Shown here one piece after another: positions 1 to 9,057 of a stretch of DNA of 44,496 nucleotides. A program made the translations under genes and the position numbers. The notes under the pieces are model-generated. The model was not told where the DNA came from and did no database searches. It saw only the letters and a list, made by a program, of their open reading frames with translations. Origin of the DNA: Acidobacteriota bacterium (lineage in GTDB: Bacteria; Acidobacteriota; Blastocatellia; Pyrinomonadales; Pyrinomonadaceae); assembly GCA_003222945.1 (NCBI GenBank), contig QHXM01000070.1, positions 1-44,496 of the forward strand. The letters are read 5' to 3'. The number at the start of each line of letters is the position of its first letter. The stretch's first letter is position 1.

Positions 1-507
1 AATAGAAGGCTCTCCTGCCACAGCCCTCGCCACTGCTACACGTTGCTGCTGTCCTCCTGATAGCTGGCTAGGTAAGTGTTTGGCTCGATGCGCCATTCCT
101 ACTTTCTCCAATGCATCCGTTACTCTTCTCTTCCTATCTGCGCTCGTCATGCCACGATATGTCAATGGCAGTTCTACGTTCTCATAGACTGTCAGATCTC
201 CGATTAGATTGAAGCTCTGGAATATAAATCCTATCTCTCTGTTTCGTATGCGCGCTCTCTCGCCGGGAGGCAAGCCTGCGACCGCTTGGCCGTTTAGCCA
301 GTAGCTGCCGTCAGTCGGCGAATCGAGCAGGCCCAAGAGAGATAGCAAGGTTGATTTACCGCAGCCTGATGGACCGGCTATGGAGACATACTCTCCGTCT
401 TTGATTTCGAGATGGATGCCCGACAGGGCGTGCGTCTCAACCTCTTCGGTGTAAAAAACTTTCTTCACGTCTTCGAGACGAATTAGGGGTTTAGCGGGTG
501 CGCTCAT
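1..507 (-). CDS. ABC transporter ATP-binding protein, MacB/LolD type (3' end cut by window)
   Basis: This encodes the first 169 residues of an ATPase that would energise the neighbouring permease. Visible are a Walker A motif GPSGCGKST at residues 45-53, a Q-loop region (FQSFNLIGDLTVYENVELPL) near the middle, and the ABC signature LSGGQQQRVAVARA at 149-162. Walker B and the H-loop lie beyond base 1. The ATG at 507 is preceded by GAGGAG, 7 nt upstream, a good ribosome binding site. It is the last visible gene of a probable operon of permease (4311), adaptor (1844) and ATPase, all on the minus strand with short gaps (43 and 77 nt). The sequence matches the LolD/MacB subfamily of lipoprotein and macrolide-type exporters. 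The substrate cannot be told from sequence. Confidence 0.93.
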   Translation of the reverse strand, partial: MSAPAKPLIRLEDVKKVFYTEEVETHALSGIHLEIKDGEYVSIAGPSGCGKSTLLSLLGLLDSPTDGSYWLNGQAVAGLPPGERARIRNREIGFIFQSFNLIGDLTVYENVELPLTYRGMTSADRKRRVTDALEKVGMAHRAKHLPSQLSGGQQQRVAVARAVAGEPSI

Positions 508-561
508 CTCTTTTCTCCTCAGTGCGAATGATGATTGCCTGGTAATGACAGATAGATTTCT

Positions 562-583
562 CGATAAGACATATCGCTTATCG
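562..583. repeat. Short perfect inverted repeat between adaptor and ATPase genes
   Basis: CGATAAG (562-568) and CTTATCG (577-583) form a 7-bp perfect inverted repeat with an 8-nt loop, directly after the adaptor stop codon. It could be a weak intercistronic hairpin. There is no T-run, so a terminator is unlikely. It may be chance. Confidence 0.35.
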
Positions 584-584
584 C

Positions 585-1844
585 TCAGTTCAAAAGAATT
601 CGGTTGTAGGCATCCCACGCCGATGTGTCCGACAGGACCACTTGATCGCCGGGCTGCAAGCCTTCAAGAATCTCAATGGTGTTGACGGAGCTTCGGCCAA
701 GTTTGACGGGGACGCGAATCGCGGCCTTGCCGTCCGGCTCAAGCTTGAACATGCTGACCGTGCTCTGCGATTGACCGAATGCAGGGCGGCCAACGTAAAT
801 CACATTTTCGAGGCGCTCTAATTCAACTGTTCCGTCAACAGTCAGGTCGGGCCGCGCTCCTTGCGGGAGTTGCCCGTCGAGCGCAACGTCAACCGTGACC
901 GTTCCAGCTTGCGCCGCCGGATCAATGCGCGAGACATGGCCCGGTATCACGCCATTGCGCGTGTCTATCTCCGCCTGCTGACCCAATTGAATGTCTTTGG
1001 CCTGAGTCTCTGCGATCTTGAGTTCGGCTTTGAGATGCTGTGGCTCTACGACGCGCGCCAGATTCGTTCCGGGCGAGACCTGCTGGCCTACTTCGACCTG
1101 CATCTGTTGTAAGACGCCGTTAGTTCCGGCTACGACGCCGAGCGTCTGGACCTGAGATTGTTTCAGCTTCAATAGCGCTTGCAGTTGCGAGATGCGAGCC
1201 TGCTGTGAAGCCAACTGCGCCTGCGCCGATTTGACGCTCACTTCGAGCCGCTTCTGTTCGAGGCCATAGCGATTAGCAAGTTCGGCCAGGCGCACGCGCG
1301 AAAGTTTCAACGTCAGGGGCGCGACCAATCCATCCTTCGCAAGCGTTTCGTCTGTGTCCAGTTGAAGCTTCGCCTGCTCGTATTCAGAATGCACGCCCGC
1401 CGCGACAGCCTGCTGGCTCATGCGGTCGCTTTCGAGTTTTACCTGTAGGTTTTTGTAATCGGCTTCTGCTGCGCGTAGTTGGTATTCAGCATCGACGGAA
1501 GATTGCTGAAGCTCAGGATTGCTCAGTTCAATCAGAACCGTTCCGGCGCTCACTTCCGTTCCCGGCTGAACAAGAATGCGCTCTACGCGGCCTTGCGTTG
1601 CGGCGGCGATGACGCGAATGTCTTCAGGAACGAGCGTGCCCGTGCCTCGCACCTGACGTATCATCTGGCCGCGCTTTACGGTATCAATCCAGAGCGTTGC
1701 GCGCTCAACGGTCGGCGCTGCGGGTTTGAGGCGCGATACGCCGTAGGTAATCAATGCGACCACACACAGCCCCAAGACCGCATAAAGCACTGTGCGGAAG
1801 CGGCGGCTGCGAAGGCCGGACTTTTTTTCACGCTTAATATCCAT
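585..1844 (-). CDS. HlyD/MacA-family periplasmic adaptor (membrane fusion protein)
   Basis: This 419-residue protein is predicted to link an inner-membrane ABC permease to an outer-membrane channel. It has a basic N-terminus and one membrane anchor at about residues 18-40. A first half of the lipoyl-like barrel-sandwich follows (VERILVQPGTEVSAGTVLIEL, about 87-107), then a long Gln/Ala/Leu-rich coiled-coil hairpin (about 115-235). The second half-motif comes next (GTNGVLQQMQVEVGQQVSPG), then a beta-barrel and a membrane-proximal domain ending in LEGLQPGDQVVLSD. This order is that of MacA/HlyD adaptors, and the length is normal. It lies between the permease (43 nt upstream) and the ATPase (77 nt downstream), so the three probably form one tripartite exporter. 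Confidence 0.93.
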   Translation of the reverse strand: MDIKREKKSGLRSRRFRTVLYAVLGLCVVALITYGVSRLKPAAPTVERATLWIDTVKRGQMIRQVRGTGTLVPEDIRVIAAATQGRVERILVQPGTEVSAGTVLIELSNPELQQSSVDAEYQLRAAEADYKNLQVKLESDRMSQQAVAAGVHSEYEQAKLQLDTDETLAKDGLVAPLTLKLSRVRLAELANRYGLEQKRLEVSVKSAQAQLASQQARISQLQALLKLKQSQVQTLGVVAGTNGVLQQMQVEVGQQVSPGTNLARVVEPQHLKAELKIAETQAKDIQLGQQAEIDTRNGVIPGHVSRIDPAAQAGTVTVDVALDGQLPQGARPDLTVDGTVELERLENVIYVGRPAFGQSQSTVSMFKLEPDGKAAIRVPVKLGRSSVNTIEILEGLQPGDQVVLSDTSAWDAYNRILLN

Positions 1845-1887
1845 CTATGTTACCGCGAGAACTAACTGCCCTCTATTTGTCAGCTTG

Positions 1888-4311
1888 CTACTCGTATCTC
1901 AATGCCACCATAGGGTCCACACGCGTCGCCCTGCGCGCAGGGATGTAGCAGGCAAGAAGCGCAACAATCGTGAGCAGAATCGAGACGCCTGCAAATGTCA
2001 GCGGGTCAGTCGCGCTCACGCCGAACAGGAAACTACTCATCACACGCGTAACGACGAATGCTCCTATAAGCCCTAGAGCGATTCCTATGAGAGCCATCTT
2101 CATTCCCTGCCCTATGACCAGCCTGAGCACATCCTTGCGTTGCGCGCCCAGGGCCACGCGCAGGCCGAGTTCGTGTGTGCGCTGCGTAACGGAATAGGAG
2201 ATGACGCCGTAGATTCCTATGCTCGCAAGCAGAAGCGCCAGACCGGCGAAGATGCCAAGCAGAAGTGTGCGGAAGCGCGGCTGCGATGCGGACTCAGAGA
2301 TGCGCTCGTCCATAGTCTTGACATTGAAGATAGGAACATCCCGGTCGAGCGCCTGCACTTCATTTCTGATCGAAGTGGTTAGCTGCACGGGGTCACCCGT
2401 CGTGCGCACGACCAGATTCGTGCCGTATGGAGGTGACTGCAAACTGCTCACGTACATTTCTGCTGAAGGCGTAGTTTGCGCGAGACTGCTGTGACGGATG
2501 CTTCCGACGACGCCGACTATCTCACCTTTGAAAGAGTCAGAGCCGAAGTCAATCGTCAAATGTTTGCCTATAGCTTCTTCGCCCGGAAGGTAGCGATTTA
2601 CAAAGCTCTCGTTGACGATGACAACCTTCGGCGCGTCCATTCGGTCGCGGTTATCAAAATAGCGCCCCTTTATGAGCGGGACGTTGATTGCGCGAAAGTA
2701 GTCAGGGCTTATGCCGCGTATGTTGGCGTCATTCTCGGTGCTCCCGAAAGCTGGCGCGGGCTTTCCTTCAATTGCAAAGAACGTGTCGTTCTCCTGCCCG
2801 CTGAGTGGTAGTTCGGAGGTAGTTCCGGCGACCTGCACTCCGGGCAAAGCTTCGACGCCCTGTAAGAGTTGATCGAAGAAGAGAGCGCGTTGTTGCGGCT
2901 CAGGGTATTTCGCCCGCGTCAGCGAGAGTTGCATCGTCAGCAGATTGGTCGGTTTGAATCCAACATCAACTTGCGACAGACGCAGGAAACTTTTTATTAG
3001 AAGCCCTGCGCCGACGAGCAGGATTAGCGAGAGCGCAACTTCAGAGACGACGAGCAGGCTGCGAAGACGTTGACGACCCGTGCCGGATGTTCCGCGCCCA
3101 CCTTCTTTGAGCGTCTCCGTGAGATTCGTCTTCGATGAAGAGAGCGCGGGGAAAAGTCCGAAGAGTATACCTGTTATGATGGAGATGAGAAGAGTGAACC
3201 CAAGCACACGAAAGTCTGTCGTCACCTCTTTCACGCGCGGCAAGTTCTCAGGACTCATGGAAACGAGTAGGTCAACGCCCCACATCGCAAGCAGAAGTCC
3301 GAGCGCTCCGCCCAAGATAGACATCAAAACGCTTTCAGTCAGAAGTTGCCGCACGACGCGCCAGCGGCTTGCGCCGAGCGCCGAGCGAATAGCAATCTCT
3401 CTTGACCTTGCAGCGCCGCGCGCAAGCGAAAGATTGGCGACGTTCGCGCACGCTATCAGGAGCACAAAGCCGACGGCAATCAATAACACCAGCAGAGTCT
3501 GGCGCATCTCGCCTACGGTCCATTCGGGCAGCAATGTTAGACCTAAACCGAAATTGGTATTGCTCTCCGGGTACTGCTTCTCCAGCCCGCGAGCGATTGA
3601 AGTGACATCGGCCTCCGCTTGAGCGAGTGTTACGCCCGGTTTGAGACGACCAATCGCCCAAAGGAAATGAGCGCGGCGTAGAGAGGTTTGCTGCGCTCTG
3701 AATGGTATCGGAGACCATAGCTGAGTTTCGCGCGGGTACTCGAACCCTGCGGGCATCACGCCGGTGATAGTTGCAGTCTGCCCGTTGAGCGCAATCGTCT
3801 TTCCTATGATCTTAGGGTCGCTGGCGTAACGCCTCTGCCATAATCCGTAGCTGATGACGACGATACCGTTTCGTCCCTCCTGCTCTTCCTCAGGAAGAAA
3901 GGTTCGCCCGCCCGCAAGTGGCGTGACGCCCAATGTCTCGAAGAAACCTGCGGAGACGCGCGCCGAAGTGATTCGCTCCGATTCGCTGCCATCATTCGTC
4001 ACTGTAAACGAGAGCGGCTGGTATGCGGCGAATCGCTCGAAGACGTGATTCTGCTCACGATAATCTAAAAAATCTGGAGGCGAGATAGCGCCGCCCTTTT
4101 CGCCCGTGCGCAAGTCCGCGCCTTCTGCATAGACCAGGCGGTCCGGTTCTCGGAACGGCAGAGGGCGAAGCAAAACTGTATTGACGACACTGAAGATCGC
4201 GCTGTTAGCCCCAATGCCGAGCGCAAGCGTTAGCATTGCGATGGCCGTATAAGCCGGACGCTTCAAAAGCATTCTCACGCCATAGCGTATGTCCTGCCAC
4301 AGTGTTCCCAT
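1888..4311 (-). CDS. Duplicated MacB/FtsX-type ABC permease (ADOP family), copy 1
   Basis: This 807-residue inner-membrane permease has the duplicated arrangement called ADOP (acidobacterial duplicated orphan permease). The N-terminal GTLWQDIRYGVRMLLKRP stretch leads into a first transmembrane helix (about 20-42) and a periplasmic MacB core domain. A three-helix FtsX unit follows (about 275-392, with LLIACANVANLSLARGAA and REIAIRSALGASRWRVVRQL). A second helix, periplasmic domain and FtsX unit end in ACYIPARRATRVDPMVALRYE. Most ADOP permeases lack a partner ATPase nearby. Here an adaptor and ATPase follow directly, so this copy may not be an orphan. A paralogue lies upstream (4641-7079). A sigma-54-like promoter with an upstream element precedes it at 4378-4510. 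Confidence 0.93.
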   Translation of the reverse strand: MGTLWQDIRYGVRMLLKRPAYTAIAMLTLALGIGANSAIFSVVNTVLLRPLPFREPDRLVYAEGADLRTGEKGGAISPPDFLDYREQNHVFERFAAYQPLSFTVTNDGSESERITSARVSAGFFETLGVTPLAGGRTFLPEEEQEGRNGIVVISYGLWQRRYASDPKIIGKTIALNGQTATITGVMPAGFEYPRETQLWSPIPFRAQQTSLRRAHFLWAIGRLKPGVTLAQAEADVTSIARGLEKQYPESNTNFGLGLTLLPEWTVGEMRQTLLVLLIAVGFVLLIACANVANLSLARGAARSREIAIRSALGASRWRVVRQLLTESVLMSILGGALGLLLAMWGVDLLVSMSPENLPRVKEVTTDFRVLGFTLLISIITGILFGLFPALSSSKTNLTETLKEGGRGTSGTGRQRLRSLLVVSEVALSLILLVGAGLLIKSFLRLSQVDVGFKPTNLLTMQLSLTRAKYPEPQQRALFFDQLLQGVEALPGVQVAGTTSELPLSGQENDTFFAIEGKPAPAFGSTENDANIRGISPDYFRAINVPLIKGRYFDNRDRMDAPKVVIVNESFVNRYLPGEEAIGKHLTIDFGSDSFKGEIVGVVGSIRHSSLAQTTPSAEMYVSSLQSPPYGTNLVVRTTGDPVQLTTSIRNEVQALDRDVPIFNVKTMDERISESASQPRFRTLLLGIFAGLALLLASIGIYGVISYSVTQRTHELGLRVALGAQRKDVLRLVIGQGMKMALIGIALGLIGAFVVTRVMSSFLFGVSATDPLTFAGVSILLTIVALLACYIPARRATRVDPMVALRYE

Positions 4312-4352
4312 CTCTCTGGTCTCTACCTCCGTATTTTGATCCGGGCACAGTG

Positions 4353-4377
4353 CTGCCAGCTTGAAGATGCCTGGCAG
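4353..4377. promoter_or_regulatory. Inverted repeat at the transcription start region of permease copy 1
   Basis: CTGCCAG (4353-4359) and CTGGCAG (4371-4377) form a perfect 7-bp inverted repeat with an 11-nt spacer. It abuts the -12 side of the proposed promoter at 4378-4395, so it would cover the transcription start. It could be an operator or an early leader hairpin. The related promoter at 9058 lacks a matching repeat. Confidence 0.4.
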
Positions 4378-4510
4378 TAAGAAAGCACTATGCCATCCGA
4401 GTTCATCTGGTCTAAATGATTGAACCCGTGCGGGTCAGAGAAGAGTTCGCAAGCCTTGCGAAGACTTGCTGTGTGCGCTTCTGGGATTGCTCTTTCCCAA
4501 AATCGGAACA
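4378..4510 (-). promoter_or_regulatory. Putative sigma-54-like promoter with upstream activator element (copy A)
   Basis: On the minus strand, TGGCATAGTGCTTTCTTA (4378-4395) resembles a -24/-12 promoter (TGGCAY, then TTTCT where TTGCT is standard). Upstream are TTCAATCATTTA (4413-4424), GTGTGCGCTT as read on the plus strand (4471-4480), and TTTCCCAAAATCGGAACA (4493-4510, plus strand), which contains a TTCC-N7-GGAA dyad. The same blocks recur before the phosphatase gene at 9058-9188 with nearly the same spacing: 108 bp here from the GG to the centre of the upstream element, against 106 bp there. This suggests enhancer-binding-protein control of the permease operon. The -13 G is replaced by T in both copies, so sigma-54 assignment is tentative. 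The rest of the 4312-4640 gap shows no gene. Confidence 0.55.
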
Positions 4511-4640
4511 TGAGATGCCGGGAATAGTTATGCGCTCATGTTTAGACACGCATGGTGTCCACTCTATGAACAAGTTCAGGGCACAACTCTACCAATTCAC
4601 CGTATGGAGGTTTTCGATAAGCGCTCTTTCTGATTAAAAC

Positions 4641-7079
4641 CTATTCGTACCTTAACGCGATCATCGGATCAATCTTCGTCGCACGCCGCGCAGGGATGTA
4701 ACAGGCAAGAAGCGCAATCAAGGTCAGCAGGCCGGAGACGCTCATAAAAGTTAAGAGGTCTGTTGCGCTCACATTGAAGAGTAAGCTTGCCAGCACACGC
4801 GAAAGTATGAAGGATGCGATTAAACCTAAAACGATTCCTGCGAGCGCCAGTTTGAATCCCTGCCACAAGACCATTCTGAGTACATCGCTTCTTTGCGCGC
4901 CCAGGGCCATGCGTATGCCTATCTCCTGAACACGCTGCGAGACTGAATAAGAGATAACGCCGTAGAGACCAATCGCCGCCATCAGTAGAGCTAAGGCCGC
5001 GAAGCTCGTCATCAGGATGGTTTGAAAGCGGCGCTGCGAGGTTGATTCATTGAGCACCTGCGTCATCGTCCTGACAGAATAGACGGGCGCATCAGCGTTA
5101 ACCTCGCGCACGGCGCGGCGCACACCATCGCTCAGTGACGCAGGCTCTACGCTTGTGCGAACTACGAGCGTAGAGTTCTCGCCGAATATCATTTGAGCGT
5201 AAGAGAAGTAGATTTCAGGATCGGGCGGTCTATCTAATCCCCACTGCCGCGCATCGCCTACAACTCCAATTATCTCGTGCGGCTTTTCGTCCAGGACGAT
5301 TATTCGTTTCCCGATCGGGTCTTCACCTGCGAAGAAACGTCGCGCCAGCGTCTCGTTGATTAGAATGTTAACAGGCGTCTGTAGATTATCGTGATCTGTG
5401 AAGGTGCGCCCCTTGAGTTGTGGAATGCCTATGGCGTGAAAGTAGTCCGGCGTAATCAAGCGAAACTCCGCGACGGGAGCTTCGCCGGGATTGTATTTCG
5501 GTCGTCCTTCAATGTTGAAGTCTCCGTTGACACTGCTGTTTCCCGTAACGGGCAGGTCATTGATTGCGCCGACCGCTTGCACGCCCGGCAATCTATTGAT
5601 TTCACTTTGAACCTCCGCTAGAAAGCGCGCTCGCTCCTCTTTCTGTCGCGCTGCTGCTTCATCCGCCTCCGTCTCTGCCGAAAAGGGTTTACGCGGGAAC
5701 GAGATATTCGCGGTCAAAAGATTCTGCGTGTTGAATCCAGGGTTCACGTACATCAATCGCCTGATGCTCTCAATTAGAAGCCCTGCGCTCACGAGCAGGA
5801 CGAGCGAGAGCGCGACCTCCGCTATGACAAGCGCGCGACGAAACGCTGCACGATGCGGGCTGGTTGTAGCCGCGCCTCGCATTCCTTCCTTGAGCGTTTC
5901 ATTCAAATCTGTCTTGGAGGCTTGCAGTGCCGGAACGAGTCCGAAGACGATTCCCGTCACAATCGAAATCAAGAGCGTGAAGCCCAGCACCCACTTATCA
6001 AGGCCAATCTCTTTGACGCGCGGCAGACCTGTTGGAGCAAGCGCGACCAATAGATCAATGCCCCAGATTCCAACTATCACGCCGAGCGCTCCGCCCAAGA
6101 GAGCAAGCAAGATGCTTTCAACGAGCAACTGCCGAATGATTCGCCACCGGCTCGCGCCGAGCGCAGTACGCACAGCAATCTCCTTCTGTCTCGCGGCTGA
6201 GCGCGCGAGCAAAAGATTTGCGACGTTCGCGCACGCGATTAAAAGCACGAAGACAACCGCGCCCAACAGAATCAATAGCGCAGGCCGAATATTTCTGACC
6301 TGCTCTTCCAATAGCGGCGAGATTGTGACCGTCAGGTTCGTGTCGTTCTCTGGATACTGCTGCGCAAGAGCCGAGGTTATCTGGTTCATCTGCGCCTGTG
6401 CCTGTTCAATCGAGACTCCATCTTTAAGTCGCGCGATGACCAGCAAATAGTTAGAGCCGCGCTGCGTCTTTTCCTCTGAGAGTTGCGCGGGAGTCCACAA
6501 CTCCGCGCGTCCGGGAAAAGCGAAGTTCATCGGCGCGACGCCAACAACCGTATATGCTTCGCCGTTGAGCGCGAGCGTCCGTCCAATCAACTTCGGGTCT
6601 GCTCCGAAGCGGCGTTGCCACAGGCCGTAGCTGATGACTGCGACGCGGCCTCCGGCTTGATAGTCTGCCTGTGAAAAGAATTGTCCAGCGGCTGGAGATA
6701 TGCCAAATAAGGAAAAGAAGCTCTCCGACACGCGCGCTCCACTTATGCGCTCGGCTTCCGTGTTGCCTGTCAGATTAAATGCAGAAGTGTAGTAGGCCGC
6801 GATGCCCTGAAAAACTTTCTGCTGCGATTGCCACTCGAAAAAGTCCGGGCGCGAAATCGGTCCACGCATAATCGGCGGCTGAGTGCGTAGAACGTGAACC
6901 AACCTGTCAGGGTCTTGAAAGGGAAGCGGACGCAGAAGCACCGCGTTGACCACAGAGAAGATTGCCGTATTTGCGCCGATGCCGAACGCAAGCGTCAGCA
7001 CTGCGACCACAGTGAAGCCCTTATGCTTAACCAGCATACGGAAGCCGTATTGAACGTCCTGCCACAAAGTCTCCAGCAT
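4641..7079 (-). CDS. Duplicated MacB/FtsX-type ABC permease (ADOP family), copy 2
   Basis: This 812-residue permease is a paralogue of the gene at 1888-4311. It has the same opening (ETLWQDVQYGFRMLVKHKGF), the same first-helix text (LTLAFGIGANTAIFSVVNAVLLRPLPFQDPDRLV), two MacB-type periplasmic domains and two FtsX units, and the same end (ACYIPARRATKIDPMIALRYE). The reading frame is open further upstream to 7190. The ATG at 7079 is the better start because AGGAGG sits about 7 nt before it and the paralogue begins at the same residue. It lies 329 bp upstream of copy 1. The gap contains copy 1's own promoter, so the two are probably separate transcripts. No ATPase is dedicated to this copy in the window. 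Substrate unknown. Confidence 0.93.
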   Translation of the reverse strand: MLETLWQDVQYGFRMLVKHKGFTVVAVLTLAFGIGANTAIFSVVNAVLLRPLPFQDPDRLVHVLRTQPPIMRGPISRPDFFEWQSQQKVFQGIAAYYTSAFNLTGNTEAERISGARVSESFFSLFGISPAAGQFFSQADYQAGGRVAVISYGLWQRRFGADPKLIGRTLALNGEAYTVVGVAPMNFAFPGRAELWTPAQLSEEKTQRGSNYLLVIARLKDGVSIEQAQAQMNQITSALAQQYPENDTNLTVTISPLLEEQVRNIRPALLILLGAVVFVLLIACANVANLLLARSAARQKEIAVRTALGASRWRIIRQLLVESILLALLGGALGVIVGIWGIDLLVALAPTGLPRVKEIGLDKWVLGFTLLISIVTGIVFGLVPALQASKTDLNETLKEGMRGAATTSPHRAAFRRALVIAEVALSLVLLVSAGLLIESIRRLMYVNPGFNTQNLLTANISFPRKPFSAETEADEAAARQKEERARFLAEVQSEINRLPGVQAVGAINDLPVTGNSSVNGDFNIEGRPKYNPGEAPVAEFRLITPDYFHAIGIPQLKGRTFTDHDNLQTPVNILINETLARRFFAGEDPIGKRIIVLDEKPHEIIGVVGDARQWGLDRPPDPEIYFSYAQMIFGENSTLVVRTSVEPASLSDGVRRAVREVNADAPVYSVRTMTQVLNESTSQRRFQTILMTSFAALALLMAAIGLYGVISYSVSQRVQEIGIRMALGAQRSDVLRMVLWQGFKLALAGIVLGLIASFILSRVLASLLFNVSATDLLTFMSVSGLLTLIALLACYIPARRATKIDPMIALRYE

Positions 7080-7257
7080 GAGCCGCCTCCTCGCCATCTT
7101 GATTACTGTCAACATCCGACTTTCACAGGACGCGGACGAGAGCAGACTCGTTAACAGAAAAAATCTGCCGAGCCTTAGAAGTTGATTCAAACTGCTTATG
7201 ATGTAAACACCGTCGAGGGATTTTCTGTGGCAAGAAATTTTCTACGCCTGCTGGCTG

Positions 7258-8928
7258 CTAATTCACTTTCATGATGACGAACGTCAGATCATCGTACTGG
7301 GGCGCGCCCGTGCTCCACGCGGCGACGCGACGCATGAGCGCATCGCGCACAGTCTCTGCCGATAGGTGCAGATGTTCGGCTACGACCGTCTGCAATCTTC
7401 CTTCGCCGAACTCTTCACCGAGCGTATCGAGAGCTTCGGTCACGCCGTCCGTGTAAGCTATCAGCAGGTCGCCGCTACGCAAGTTGACAGTCTCCTGTTC
7501 ATAACGGCTGTGCTCGAACAGCCCAATGACCGGACCACCTTTGTCAAGACGAAAGCATTCCGCTTCCATGCGCTCGCCCGCGTATGTCGTAACGGATTGC
7601 ATAGTCGTATGTTCATCCAGATTACTTTGCGCGCGAAAGATGAGCGGTGGGTTGTGTCCGGCATTCACGTAAGTCAACTGGCGCGTCTGTTCGTTGTACT
7701 CTGCATAGAAGAAGGTGACGTAGGTAGCTTCGCCCGTAGAGTGACAGAGCAAGCGGTTGATGCTTGAGACCATCTCAGCTTGCCCGTGCGTTGAAGATCG
7801 TTCGGCACTGATTGCCATCGTCTGGCTGCGCAGCGCCGCCTGCACGCTCGTCATCACCAGAGCCGCAGAGATGCCTTTGCCTGCGACATCGGCGACTGCT
7901 ATGCCCACCTGTTTGTTGTCCAAAAGTAAGAAGTCGTAGTAATCGCCGCCGACGCCGCGCGCTGGCTGACAGATGCCGGATAGCTCAAGGTGCGAGAGCA
8001 CGGGCGGACGATCAGGCAAGAATCTCTGTTGAACTTCGGCGGCCAATAGGAGTTCTCGCCGCAACTGCTCCTGCGCCGCTATGCGCTCCACGAGTTTCGC
8101 ATTCTCTATGACGAACGCAAGTTGCCCGGCCAATGACATCAACATTTCGCGGTCGCGCGCAGAATAATCGTGCCTACCGCGTCGCGCTCCCAACAGAACA
8201 AGACCGGCGACCTGATTCTTAATCTTGATTTGAAGTAGAAGCCGCGCGTTCAATCGTTTAAGCACTTCGCCTTCGCGCCGTCGCGCCTCGCGTCTCAATG
8301 GCGTCGCATCCAGAAAAGCGCGCTCCCACGTCTCGAAATCGCCCGGCTCTATGACAAGCGGAGTCGCCAGATGGCGCAAGCGCTTGATAATGAAGGCGTC
8401 GCTCGCAAGTGTTAGTTTGCCTTCAGACAAATCTTTGTCGGCATCAACTCCCAGGTCCGGGACACAAGCGCTGCACACGAACTCGGCACTCGCCTCGTCG
8501 CGCACGAAGATGGCTACGTTCTCCGCTTCGAGCGCATCTCTCAAACGCGTGAGGACCGAATCGTAGAACTGGCGCAGGCTGTCGGCGGTGCGCGCCTCTT
8601 CGTTAATATCAAGAAGAATGCGCCGCTCGTCGTAAGCTGCGGGCGCGAGGCGGGCTTCTATGCGCCGCGTGATACGCCGCGCGACGCTCAGATGCAGAAG
8701 CGCGGCGAGCGCTACTAATAGAATGCAGACCAGCATTCTAGGACTGCTGAAGAGCCATGAGCGGTAGATTTCAGGCTTAGCGCGCAACACGAAGAGAAGC
8801 GCGATGCATAGCAGAAAGAGTTCAACTATCAGGATCATCCGTGCGATTGTCAGACGACGCCTGAGTTGTCGCACCTTTCGGGCGACTCGCCGCGCGAATC
8901 TGCTATTTAATCCTGTCGGCACTCTCAT
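7258..8928 (-). CDS. Membrane-bound GAF-SpoIIE serine phosphatase (RsbU-like)
   Basis: This 556-residue protein is predicted to dephosphorylate an anti-sigma-factor antagonist or similar partner. The order is: a basic N-terminus, two membrane helices (about 28-48 and 65-83), a short linker, a GAF sensor domain (about 110-280, including ARRGRHDYSARDREMLMSLAGQLAFVIENAKLVERI), then a PP2C/SpoIIE phosphatase domain (about 310-556). Phosphatase metal-binding motifs are visible: GVGGDYYDF, VADVAGKGISAALVM, YTDGVTEA and QYDDLTFVIM. No partner anti-sigma factor or STAS protein is next to it. It carries the same promoter architecture as the permease operon (9058-9188), so it may belong to a common regulon. 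The start is supported by the membrane segments that follow. Confidence 0.9.
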   Translation of the reverse strand: MRVPTGLNSRFARRVARKVRQLRRRLTIARMILIVELFLLCIALLFVLRAKPEIYRSWLFSSPRMLVCILLVALAALLHLSVARRITRRIEARLAPAAYDERRILLDINEEARTADSLRQFYDSVLTRLRDALEAENVAIFVRDEASAEFVCSACVPDLGVDADKDLSEGKLTLASDAFIIKRLRHLATPLVIEPGDFETWERAFLDATPLRREARRREGEVLKRLNARLLLQIKIKNQVAGLVLLGARRGRHDYSARDREMLMSLAGQLAFVIENAKLVERIAAQEQLRRELLLAAEVQQRFLPDRPPVLSHLELSGICQPARGVGGDYYDFLLLDNKQVGIAVADVAGKGISAALVMTSVQAALRSQTMAISAERSSTHGQAEMVSSINRLLCHSTGEATYVTFFYAEYNEQTRQLTYVNAGHNPPLIFRAQSNLDEHTTMQSVTTYAGERMEAECFRLDKGGPVIGLFEHSRYEQETVNLRSGDLLIAYTDGVTEALDTLGEEFGEGRLQTVVAEHLHLSAETVRDALMRRVAAWSTGAPQYDDLTFVIMKVN

Positions 8929-9057
8929 CCGTCCTGAATCATTCTTCTTCTGAGCGGCTGGATTCTTTCAGGCAAGTCTTTACCTATCAGATGACGTTCG
9001 TCCGTCCCTTTGTGCCTTAAAGAAAGGCTCTGCGGAAACTCTATGCAGGGCAGGCTG

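Noticed and set aside
3080-3622. A 180-codon plus-strand open frame inside permease copy 1
   Set aside because: Antisense shadow of the conserved permease; the composition is low-complexity Ser/Arg/Pro.
5728-6450. A 240-codon plus-strand open frame inside permease copy 2
   Set aside because: It is antisense to a conserved permease, Ser/Arg-rich with no family features, and arises from the codon bias of the real gene.
7228-7243. TGGCAAGAAATTTTCT on the plus strand, sigma-54-like
   Set aside because: It points into the 3' end of an oppositely oriented gene with no gene to drive, and lacks the conserved upstream blocks.
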